From Zarea fungicola (taxonomy: Eukaryota > Ascomycota > Sordariomycetes > Hypocreales > Cordycipitaceae), in assembly GCA_900169235.1 (NCBI GenBank), contig FWCC01000198.1:1-64000 (forward strand): a stretch of DNA of 64,000 nt, given 5' to 3'. Positions 12,400 to 21,940 of the stretch are shown here, piece after piece. Within the stretch, counting starts at the first letter, position 1, and each line of letters opens with the position of its first letter. The notes under the pieces are model-generated. The model made no database searches, was not told where the DNA came from, and saw nothing but the letters and a program-made list of their open reading frames with translations. Made by a program: the position numbers and the translations under genes.

Positions 12400-13512
12400 C
12401 TATACATGTGCATTGCCGTTCTTTGCATGTCCGTTCAAACCATTACTCTTCCCAGCCGCATAGTCCACAGCAATCGTCAGCTTCGGATCGTAATGCAACG
12501 CCCAATATCCGTCCCAGATGAGCTTTGTAATAGGGCCAACTTTGCCATCCGCAACAGGCTTGCCATCAAGTGATGTAATTGGCATGACACCTCCCGCAGT
12601 CGTGCTCATAAAGATCTCGTCCGCCTGGAACGCCAGCTCCACCGGGACAACCTCGACGCGGACCTCAATATTGTTCGTCCTCGCCACATCAAAAACAGTC
12701 TTTCGCGTAATACCAAGCAGCACGCCGCGCTCAGCCGTGTAGATGACACCGTCCTTGACAAACAGCATGTTGAAGCCAGAGCCCTCGGTCAAGTTGGCAT
12801 CCCCATCCGTCAAGAACGGGTAGTCGGCCCCGCGGTCGCGCGCCTCAAACATGGCGCGCACAAGATCCCCCCACTGGAGATTCTTCACGGTAGGGTCAAT
12901 GGCCCCCGGCGGCACGCGGCGGACCGTTCTGGCAATGACGGCGCTGCCGCCGGTGAGCTGCCGCGCGGGCTCCATGACCCAGACGTACGGCTGGATGAAC
13001 ATGTACAGGCTGTTGGCCATGACCTCGCCCGGCGCCGACTCGCGCACGCTCTTGAGCCCGCGCGTGACAATGATTTCGACAAAGGCGTCGCGGATCCCGC
13101 TCCGGGCGACCATGTCGAGCAGGATGCGCTTCACCTCGTCGTGCGGCAGCGGCAGCGCGAGGCGCACCTTGTTGCAGCTCAGGCTCAGCCGCTCAATGTG
13201 CTCATCCAGGCGGAAGAAGCGACCGTCCCACACGGCGGGCACGTCGTACGTCAGGTCACTGTGCATGAAGCCCTGGTCAATCAGGGGAATGCGAGCTTCT
13301 TTAAGAGGGTAGAGCTCTCCCTCGACCCAGGCTACGCCCTGGGCGTACGGGTTGGTGGTCTCGGTGGCCTGTAGAGTGGCAAGGCGCTGTTTGTAGGCCG
13401 CAAAGACCTTTTCCATTGTAGACATGTTGGATGATTTGGAGTTCTGTGACTTTGATAGAGCAATAGAGCTGGAGTGGGCTGTAGGTGCTGATGATTTCAC
13501 ATGGTCGGGCAT
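12400..13512 (-). CDS. Fold-type IV PLP aminotransferase, (R)-selective amine transaminase type
   Basis: A single-exon gene of 370 aa. A second in-frame Met at 13425 gives a 341-aa form starting MSTMEKVF, which fits the usual start of this family. The protein belongs to class IV aminotransferases (branched-chain, D-amino-acid and (R)-amine transaminases). Visible marks are [23 protein letters not shown] near the N-terminus, [10 protein letters not shown] (about residues 144-153), the PLP Schiff-base lysine in [10 protein letters not shown] (Lys210), and [16 protein letters not shown] and [10 protein letters not shown] in the C-terminal half. From memory, this pattern follows the Aspergillus/Gibberella (R)-amine:pyruvate transaminases much more closely than Bat1/Bat2 or ADC lyase. 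It would move the amino group of an (R)-amine or D-amino acid to pyruvate. Its place beside the oxidase is consistent with that. Confidence 0.93.
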   Translation of the reverse strand: MPDHVKSSAPTAHSSSIALSKSQNSKSSNMSTMEKVFAAYKQRLATLQATETTNPYAQGVAWVEGELYPLKEARIPLIDQGFMHSDLTYDVPAVWDGRFFRLDEHIERLSLSCNKVRLALPLPHDEVKRILLDMVARSGIRDAFVEIIVTRGLKSVRESAPGEVMANSLYMFIQPYVWVMEPARQLTGGSAVIARTVRRVPPGAIDPTVKNLQWGDLVRAMFEARDRGADYPFLTDGDANLTEGSGFNMLFVKDGVIYTAERGVLLGITRKTVFDVARTNNIEVRVEVVPVELAFQADEIFMSTTAGGVMPITSLDGKPVADGKVGPITKLIWDGYWALHYDPKLTIAVDYAAGKSNGLNGHAKNGNAHV

Positions 13513-14017
13513 TCAGGACATACCACAGGGACTCATCTTTTCATTTATACATCTGTCTTGGAGTTCCGTCATTCTTGGCCAGTCTCCAGTCTCCCACTGC
13601 AGCCCAGAGTGCTCGACTGAGCTTCCAAACTCCAATGACACCACACCAGTTGGCGACTGTCCAATCCCACTTTCCGAATTGGGCAATTCTAAGTCCTACA
13701 CAGAGTCGAAGCCCGCACAATTTGTCCGTCTCTACATGACACAGTTGAACACGAACCTTACTACGGCTTGCAGATTTCAGGAACAGAAATTTAAAATTAC
13801 CTAGTACAGTATAGCAAGTACAACTAACTCACTGCTTGAGTGGATGGCAGCGCTAATACCGGGCATCGTAACTTGACAGTGTTCTCCCTTCATTTTGCCA
13901 TTAAACTTTATTTAATGATTACAGTATTTGCCATTTGCGTGTACAAATGGCTCCATTCTTGGCATGAGTTCGCGTTGCTATACGTACCCATGCAAGCACA
14001 GGCTGAAACTTGGTCAA
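13513..14017. other. Intergenic region upstream of the transaminase gene
   Basis: The transaminase promoter is followed by the 3-prime flank of the secreted repeat protein. No gene was recognised. Confidence 0.5.
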
Positions 14018-15925
14018 CTACCGATGCTCCGAAAGACCTGTCCAGCCATCCAATTCGACCGAATAATCATAATCAAACACCATGTCCTTCTTTTCTATCC
14101 CCCAGCTGTACAGCGTGCATGTATTGTTCTCTTGGTCATATTGCAGTCCGTTGCAATAGCCTTCGACCGTTGTCCTACGACTCCCGCATTCTTGCGAGCA
14201 ATTGTCCAAACTCCATGCGTTGATGCGAGCAAGCACAGTTAGTCCGGAGGGGTCTTTGATCCTGCAATTTTGATATATAGTCACCCTTCGGTCTCCCTCC
14301 CGGGCAACAAAGTCGTGGGAGCAGAGTTTTGGAACGCGAGCCCCAGCAGTTGACAAGGCCGACGCCACGGCATCCGTGATGGACGCGCTGAATACACTCG
14401 AAAGGGAAGAGGAGACGTGGCTCACCCATGCTTCTGAGAAACTGGACGAATAGGAAAGCTCGGAACTGCAGGATGACACCTTGGCATATTCGGCGGACGT
14501 CACAGCGCTCGCCACGGCGGACGACTCCCGCGATTGGCAAGATGTCTGTGCAGCACCTTGGGCAGAAGCCACGGCACTCGCCACGGCGGACGACTCCCAG
14601 GATTGGCAGGATGTCTGTGCAGCACCTCGGGCAGAAGCCACGGCACTTGCCACGGAAGAGGAAATTTGAGATTGGTATTCGGGTGCCTGCGCAACACTGG
14701 CGATGGCGCTGGATATCGCGGCCGACTGCTGGGATTGGCAGGACGTCTGCGCTACCGCCTGGGCACTGACGGCGGCCGAAGACGCGCCCAGGGAGATTTG
14801 AGACTGGCATGATGTCTGCGCTGCGCTTTGGGCGCTAGCAGTAGCACTGGCACTGGCACTGGATACCGCAGTTGATACCACAGACTGACAAGACGTCTGG
14901 TCGGCGCTGTGGACGCTGATGGAGGCGCTGGAAGCGGCGCTGGAAGCAGCGGATGACACGTGAGATTCGCATGATGTCTGTGCCGCGTTTAATGCGCCGG
15001 CGACCGCACCAGACACAGCGAATGAAAGTTGAGATAGGTAAGATGTTTGCGCTGCGCTGCTGGCGCTGGCAACCGCGCTCGCAACGGCACTGGATACCAC
15101 AGACGACACCTGGGATTGGCAGGACGTCTGTGCAGCGGCAGACACGCCCGAAACCTGAGACTGGCAGGATATCTGTCCTGCAATCTGGGCGCTGACCGCG
15201 GCGCTGGATTCCGCCAGTGAGATGGAAGACTGACATGACGTCTGTTCTGCGCTCTGGACGCTCAGCGAAGCGCTTGACACTGCAGACGAGACTTGAGATT
15301 GGCATGATGTCTGCGCCGCGATTTGAGCATCGGAAGAGGCGCTAGAAGCCGCGGACGAAACCGCGGAAGAAACCAGAGACGTGCAAGAAGCCTGTGCTGC
15401 AATTTGGGCGTCAGAAGCAGCGCTCGAGGCCGCGGAAGAAACTTGAGTTTGGCACGATGTCTGCGCTGCAGACTGCGCACTGGTAACAGCCGATGCTACT
15501 TGGGACTGGCAGTCTTGCGGCGACGCAGGCGTAGACACGACTGGCTCCATTGCCATGGCGCCAATCCTGCCTGCGAGGATGTAATGGTAGCATGTCAACG
15601 TGCGGCCGGGTACCCAACCTGCTGATACGCAATTGACGTTGTTGGCACATGCCTCTGCACATGGGCCTGGGCCATTCTGGGCGACTTTTACTTGCAGAAG
15701 ACTGGGAGCCAAGTTGCAGCGATATGTGAACTTTTTGCCGTTGAATACATCGGTTGCTCCATTGAAGGATTGGGCATTGCTGCCTGGGGCCGGGCAACAG
15801 TCTTGGAAAGCTTGATGGTCGGACGATTTCGACTGGCCGCATAACGAAGGCGAACTCTGGCCTGAGATTATGCTAGCAAAAAAGCCACAGAGCAGGATGA
15901 TCAAGAGAGACGCCTTTCTTGCCAT
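14018..15925 (-). CDS. Secreted Ser/Ala/Cys repeat protein with Cys-rich PAN-like ends
   Basis: A single-exon, 635-aa protein without a named family that I recognise. Residues 1-22 form a clear signal peptide ending in IISG. Residues 23-125 form a Cys-rich module (CAEACANNVNCVSAGW then TCYHY), and the C-terminal 100 residues form a second one (SLDNCSQECGS, then YCNGLQYDQENNTCTLYS). Both resemble PAN/apple-like cores. Between them, residues 139-485 are 15 tandem repeats starting with CQSQ and ending AAQTS, rich in Ser and Ala. The likely picture is an extracellular or wall-associated protein with two binding heads on a repetitive, disulfide-capable stalk. Adhesion or carbohydrate binding is an inference. 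No GPI signal is evident. It lies next to the transaminase, but a functional link is not implied. Confidence 0.85.
   Translation of the reverse strand: MARKASLLIILLCGFFASIISGQSSPSLCGQSKSSDHQAFQDCCPAPGSNAQSFNGATDVFNGKKFTYRCNLAPSLLQVKVAQNGPGPCAEACANNVNCVSAGWVPGRTLTCYHYILAGRIGAMAMEPVVSTPASPQDCQSQVASAVTSAQSAAQTSCQTQVSSAASSAASDAQIAAQASCTSLVSSAVSSAASSASSDAQIAAQTSCQSQVSSAVSSASLSVQSAEQTSCQSSISLAESSAAVSAQIAGQISCQSQVSGVSAAAQTSCQSQVSSVVSSAVASAVASASSAAQTSYLSQLSFAVSGAVAGALNAAQTSCESHVSSAASSAASSASISVHSADQTSCQSVVSTAVSSASASATASAQSAAQTSCQSQISLGASSAAVSAQAVAQTSCQSQQSAAISSAIASVAQAPEYQSQISSSVASAVASARGAAQTSCQSWESSAVASAVASAQGAAQTSCQSRESSAVASAVTSAEYAKVSSCSSELSYSSSFSEAWVSHVSSSLSSVFSASITDAVASALSTAGARVPKLCSHDFVAREGDRRVTIYQNCRIKDPSGLTVLARINAWSLDNCSQECGSRRTTVEGYCNGLQYDQENNTCTLYSWGIEKKDMVFDYDYSVELDGWTGLSEHR
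14471..15511 (-). repeat. Tandem coding repeats, 15 copies
   Basis: Imperfect repeats encode units from one C(Q/E)S motif to the next. Successive lengths are 19, 23, 27, 23, 23, 15, 27, 23, 27, 27, 23, 21, 23, 23 and 23 residues. The leading Cys is replaced by Tyr in the eighth and thirteenth copies. The core ending is AAQTS. At the DNA level, several blocks around 14510-14660 are nearly identical, which points to recent copy-number change. Confidence 0.9.
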
Positions 15926-17670
15926 TTTGATAAAAATGTTTTGTTTTAGAAATGCATGTACCAGGGAGTGACGAAGCTCTCATTTTTGTCTTTTTCTACG
16001 TGGCAGATTCATGGTTATTTATGTAGTAACTACTGCATATGCCGGTCTTTCCTGTTGACTGCGTATGCCCAACCAGCGCCAAGATTATGTTGTACCCGGC
16101 AAAAGACACTTATTTCTCAGTCTAATGCATCTTAATACAACCTTGCCCAGTCGGAACAAGAAGCAACTGGCGATGATGTGAGCTGAAAGAGTGATATGTA
16201 ACTCAGATGTCCTTCGGCTTGACAAGTCCAGAGCTGAGGGCAGGGTTTCAGCGAATATTATTACTGCCCTGAGCTTCGCCCATGCCACGATGTCAAGCCC
16301 TTGAAGAATGTGGCTGGCTGTGTCAACCCCGCCTCACTGCTCGCATATACGAGGTCCCTGCAGCGTCGCATCCAACGGTCTTAGCCCGGCTCACAATTCA
16401 GTCCTAGAAAAGATATTCGCTTCCCGGATTTATTCAGTGAAGAAGAATCAAAAACTTTTACGGAACTAAATAGCATAGTATTGCTTCTAACCGCGATTGG
16501 CTTCTATGCTGCCGAATTATGAAACTCGCCGCTGGTCATAGAATTGACAACACGGAAGCGGGTATACCCGTGAATGATCGCCCATGGTTAGAAATAGCAG
16601 GTAACTTCTTGACGTACAGTTTAGCCTCAAAAGGCAGCCACAGAACTCATCCGCGACATGACTGTTTCTAGAGTGTTAGAGGTATCTACTTTCAATGATT
16701 AAATCAGACATGATCTGTTCCAACACTTCTCTGTTTGCCAGCGCCATCTCCAAGCCCCTGAATATTATGAAGATACGGGGATAAAACAGGAAACTCATGA
16801 GACTGACATTTTTAAACACAAAGGCGTCCATCTTGCGGTCCTGGATTAGCGGCGAACCGCCTCATTCTCCTCTCTGTGGTTCTAGAAATGGTGATTGCGC
16901 TCAGCTTGTTTGTCCGCGATCGCGTCATATTGTCTTAAATTTCTGCCCTTTAAACACTAATATTCTAGTGTAGTAGGGGTATTTATTGTGCCATTTCGAT
17001 ATTAAATGCTCCTGTCACTTCCAGTGTTGCCCTGTGAAACACAGCCTACAACTACTTGATGTAATAAATTTAATAGGTGATCCATCTCCTCATTATTAGA
17101 GAGCAGAATGGACGTAGAAAATGCCAACCTTTTTGAAGTTATTTTAAGGGAGTTCGGGAGATGCATGATTCATCCAATGTAGCAAGTTCTATATTTGGCA
17201 AATTCTGTTGCCCGGCTTGTTAGAATGTGTCAACTCGTACAATGTGAAACCGGTGTGGCAATAGCCCGGGGGGTGACTTCCGAGTCGCTTCCGCTTAAGG
17301 CGTTTAATATATTCGCAACACAGTGTTTCGCCTCTTTTTCAACGTCCTTAAATGCCAGCCAGCAGCCTTAAGACTGCCCCCGATGGCAAGCGCAGGTCTT
17401 CCACCACTATGCGCCATGTAGAAACTCTGCAGCATGTGATGTGGCGCATGGTCGTTCGTGCAGTGTATGCAGGAACAGGCTGTCATTTGAGTCGGAAACA
17501 GCAAAGGCATGTGAGAGATATATTGACTACTTTCTTTGGTCATTATTTAAAACGAAATATCCTGCTCTTTTGGCTCATAGAGTAGTAATAATTCTTTCAA
17601 AAATTCACGATATTCTACATCACCTGCTAAGCGCAAAACGACAACCTAATCACCAGATTCAGTTGACAGC
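15926..17670. other. Gene-free, AT-rich region upstream of the NLR gene
   Basis: 1.7 kb without a supported gene. From about 16380 to 17660 the sequence is visibly AT-rich with many TA steps, unlike the neighbouring coding DNA. It could be a decayed or RIP-mutated element or simply promoter DNA. No terminal repeats or transposase remnants were seen. Confidence 0.45.
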
Positions 17671-20600
17671 ATGACGAATGTGACCAAAAAAGTAAACAAG
17701 GAGTGTCATGGTCTATTCCGTCTTTTTCCTAAAGCGGAAGACGCCTATGACCCCAACGACTTCCAAGTAGAGTAGGTGGTCTCCCGTCACATATTGCCTG
17801 TCCGGAAAGCCGAATATCTTCTGACTGTTTTTTGGTAGTATTGTCGCAGTCCACGGTCTCATGGGCGACGCCTTCACAACATGGACCCACGATGACGGCC
17901 ATCTATGGCTTCGAGACTCGCTTCCTGATTACGTTCCAAAGTCACGCATTATGACTTACGGCTACGACGCCTCGGTGGCTTTTACAACATCCCGGGCGAC
18001 CATAACAGACTTCGCCATCGATCTCGCCACAAGACTCAACTTCGAACGGGGGCATAGCGTAGAGAGAAACCGCCCGATAATTTTCATCAGCCACAGTCTC
18101 GGCGGCATAGTATTTAAAGAGTTCCTCATTACAATATTTCTCCAGGGAGAAGAGTTCGAGCATCTGAAGAATAGCGTGCATGGTGTAATCTTCTTGGGTT
18201 GCCCACACCGTGGATCTTCTGCCGCCCCGTACTTCGAGCTACTCTCTCGCTTCGTCAATTTGGCTACATTCGGACAGGGTGTTAGAACGAACCTCATCCA
18301 AGCACTGAAGGCTTCGTCAGAACAGCTTAGAAAAGTGTCTCAGCAAGCAGTCCATCGTCTAGCGCCGCTGAGGATAGTTTCTTGCTATGAAACTCGAGTT
18401 ACATTCCAAGCACATGTAAGAGCTTGCCAAAATCGGCTGAAACGACAGAACTAACAGTTCTTCTCACAGGTTGTTCAGGAAGAATCAGCAAGGCTCGACT
18501 TGCCAAACGAGCGAGCATTGTCGCTCGATGCAAACCATCTGGAAATTTCGAAATTTTCGCCAAGCTCCCCGCAACTGTATTTTCCCGTTTGGAACTTTGT
18601 AAAGAATCTGGTTGAAGGTTAGGGATAAAGTCCCCAGGGCGGTCAGGGAAAATCGGCTGACATGTACTTAGAATCCACTGCCTCTGCCGCTGCGTGTGAA
18701 GACAATCGGTGCCTGCTCAATAGTCTTACTTCTCTAGACTTTAAATTGTCTCAGATTCGTCCAAACCAGCCTCAAGGCAATACTTGCAACTGGATCTTCA
18801 GAAACTCAACGTATAAGAAATGGTTAAATCAAGACCAACCATCTATGCTCATTCTCACTGGACAACCCGGCTGCGGGAAGAGCGTCATTACACGCCATGT
18901 CGCGGACGTCCTACCCAACGGCGGTCCTGACCAATCGGGCACACAATATCTTGGAGTGGCCTATTTCTGCTCTTATGTGGAAGCGGCGCTGGATAGTGAG
19001 GCCATGCTTTTGCGGTCGTTGCTGCACCAGCTTGTCCAGTTGAACCCTGCCAGCGGGGCCCGTGTACGCAGTTGCCTCAAAGCCAATCATGCCGACAATG
19101 GAATGGCCTTTGATTTAACAAGTACGAAGCTGTGGGGAGCTTTATTTGATGTTCTTGCGCTGGATACCATGACTCATGTTTGTTTGGTCATTGATGCTAT
19201 TGACGAGCTTGGCAGTGACATCGCAAGAGCTGTGATTCAGAAGCTGTCTCGCGCGGTCAAGTTTCTCGAGTGCGGGACAGATAGTGCCAAGTCTGCGAGT
19301 AGGCTGAGGCTCTTTATTTCCAGCCGTCAAGCGTTTTCTGATATTGACGTCAATCATGAGCATATATGCGTGGAGAAGGCTGACGTCAAGGCGGATATTA
19401 GGACGTATCTTGATGGCGTCCTAGGAAGCTTTGCGCAACAGCAGAATGCCTTCAATATGTCGATATCCCCTTCTCTGAGGCAAGACATCGTTAATCGAAT
19501 TCGGGAAGCGTCAAACGGTATTTTCTTGGTGGCGGTTCTATCGTGGGAGAATTTTCGCAAAGGGACAGAGTGGTGTCAGGATCTAGTGCTCAAGAAGCTT
19601 GACTCAGTCATGCCCCTCATGTCTGATATGCGGATTTTCTACGACAAAATGCTCGCAAAAGTCAATAAGAAAACTTCCGAGGCTCAAATAGTGTTTTCAA
19701 TTCTAGCTGCCGCTGCTCGACCCCTGACCAAGGTCGAAATTGAGACACTTGTCGGCCTGTGCCTCACGGCAGAACGGCCCATGAGTTCTGCAGACATTTT
19801 TCGCATTGACGATCTGCTTTTATTTATGGAGGAGAACTATCCCGGCCTTCTTACAGTCCATGAAAACAAAACTGTTACTTTGATTCACAAATCGTTGAAG
19901 GACTACCTTGAGACCCGTCACAGTACTCGCCAAAAGTTTCAGACGGACCGCCGCCATATTACTCGTGCGTGCTTGCAATACCTAATGCTGACGGACTTGA
20001 TCCAAGATGCCAGGGCAGGGTTAACCAGACGAGGTTCGTGGGAGTGTTTAAGCTTCCGAAAGAAAAAAGTCACCAGCTAACAAGTGTGTGCAGAGCTTAC
20101 CAAACAATACCCTTTGCTCGATTATGCCAGCGACTTTTTCCTTTGGCACATACGCGACATCCCCGTCGAAGATCCCCTTTGGCTGCTATTTGCAGATACT
20201 GCCCAGGAATACAGTATTTATACTCTGGAAACTCTCCAGCCAAAGGAGCGTAAACGTTTTGCGAAGAGCCCTTTACTCTTTGTCCTGGAAGAGTTGCCAA
20301 GTGCACCTATGCGAAGCCTAATCTCCAGATTTAGCACCCATGGCTACAACTTGGATGAAACATGGCATGACTGGAACTGTGGTCGGCCGCTGCAGTATTG
20401 CTGCGCTGAAAGCTCATCACAGAGCGCAATGCTAAGCGCTGCGTTGCTGCTTCTGGATCTTGGTGCAAACCCGAGTCTGCCCCGGAATGCATATAAATCC
20501 AACATTGTGCGTGCGCTGGAAACCGGGGTGGATGCCCTGTACAGACGACTGTTGCGCCATCCGATGACTAGAGTTGGTGATCGCGATGCAAAGGACCGGG

Positions 20601-21736
20601 GCCTGCTCCATACGTTGATCGAGTTTGGCTCAATGGGGCAAATTGATGCGCTATTCAACTCACTACATGCTGTAGATGTCAACATCCAAGACAATGCTGG
20701 GAGTACCCCGCTGCATGATGCAATCTTGGCCAGCAGAGAAGATGCGGTACGACTGCTGCTTCAAATCCCGGGCATACGAGTTGACGTGACGGACCACAAA
20801 GGTCGAACGCCATTGGCTCTAGCCACCTACTGGGGGCTGAGTAGGATGGCTCTGGCGGTGATTGGGGTATTGGACAATTCTCCTGCGGCTCAGAATGATC
20901 AGTTGAATGCTCTCCTTGACGCCACCACCCATGGTCAAAAAGAATTATCTACCCGACTACTTCAAGGATGCGGATATCAAAACTTAGGTTCGCAAACGGA
21001 CGTCTCGGGGAAGGGATTAATTCACCGTCTGGCAATGAAGAACTGGAGTGCGGTCCTGGAGGAATGTATACGGCTGGCCAATCCACCGTTCAGCATTAAC
21101 CTGATTGATCATTCAGGACGCACAGCTCTGCATTATGCAGCGTCGTTGGGCAACACAGAAAGTTGCCGGGTTCTTGTTGAGGCTGGCGCAGACCTAAGGC
21201 TCCAGGATCGCAACGGTATGACAGTCGCGCAGACAGCGGCTAGCAGTGGCTTCAAAGATACGCTGGTCCTGCTGCTGCAGGCTGAGGGCGTGGATGCCAA
21301 CCAGCGAGATCACCTTGGTCGAAACCTCGTCCACTGGGCTGCTACACTGGACTGCACGAAGCTAATGGACTTGTTGTCGCAGCGTCGGGGCGTCAACTGG
21401 ACGCAGCGAGACAACTACGGCAAACGGCCGGTGGACATTGCCTACATCTGCGAGAGCAAAAATGTCGGTCTCTTCCTGTCTCGGAAACTACAGACGGCGG
21501 ACAATTATGATTGGGATGCAATGTATAGCAGTCCCGCAGTCGTGGTTCCCTCTGCAACAAACTACGTTGAGCCGCACGTTTCACGAATAGCCGGTGATAT
21601 AAAGGATGATGGTATTGATTATTCAAAAATTAGTGAAAATCCAAGCGAGCATGCAATGGTGTTGCGCAAACGCAGTCCAAGCCCTGAGGAATGGGGGAAG
21701 CGCAGCAGGCGAAGGCTGGATTCTAGCGATTTGTAA
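17671..21736 (+). CDS. Fungal NLR: alpha/beta-hydrolase (SesB-like) - NACHT - ankyrin repeats
   Basis: Five exons (17671-17771, 17839-18415, 18470-18617, 18672-20033, 20094-21736) encode 1276 aa. All junctions keep frame and the introns carry CTGAC or CTAAC branch points. The N-terminal domain (about 30-270) is a SesB/DUF676-like hydrolase: VDIVAVHGL is restored across intron 1, the nucleophile motif HSLGG has Ser120, and the family segment PNERALSLDANH..ISKF follows. The NACHT NTPase has a P-loop GQPGCGKS (about 339-346) and Walker B LVIDAIDEL (about 448-456). Degenerate ankyrin repeats run from about 930 to 1190. The tail is basic (LRKRSPSPEEWGKRSRRRLD). Fungal NLRs of this plan act in non-self and heterokaryon recognition. 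The donor at 20034 is GTTCGT. The gene appears intact. Confidence 0.93.
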
Positions 21737-21940
21737 GATTTACTTGTCATATTTGCTCTAGTTGGGAAGTTCTCGCAGCTGAGTAAAGAAAAGAAAACTA
21801 ATAGCACGCAGGTAGCTTTTCATTTGTAGATTATTGTGTATTGATAGTTGCACACTTGCAAGTACAACATTGTATGGCAATCTCACTCTCAAGAGTCCCT
21901 AATTCTTCCTGCAGAAACTTGTCAAATCAAAACACTGTCC

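Noticed and set aside
14471..15511. Regular repeats that could be mistaken for a CRISPR array
   Set aside because: The repeats are coding, in frame, diverged, and of several lengths in a eukaryotic gene. There are no constant direct repeats with unique spacers.
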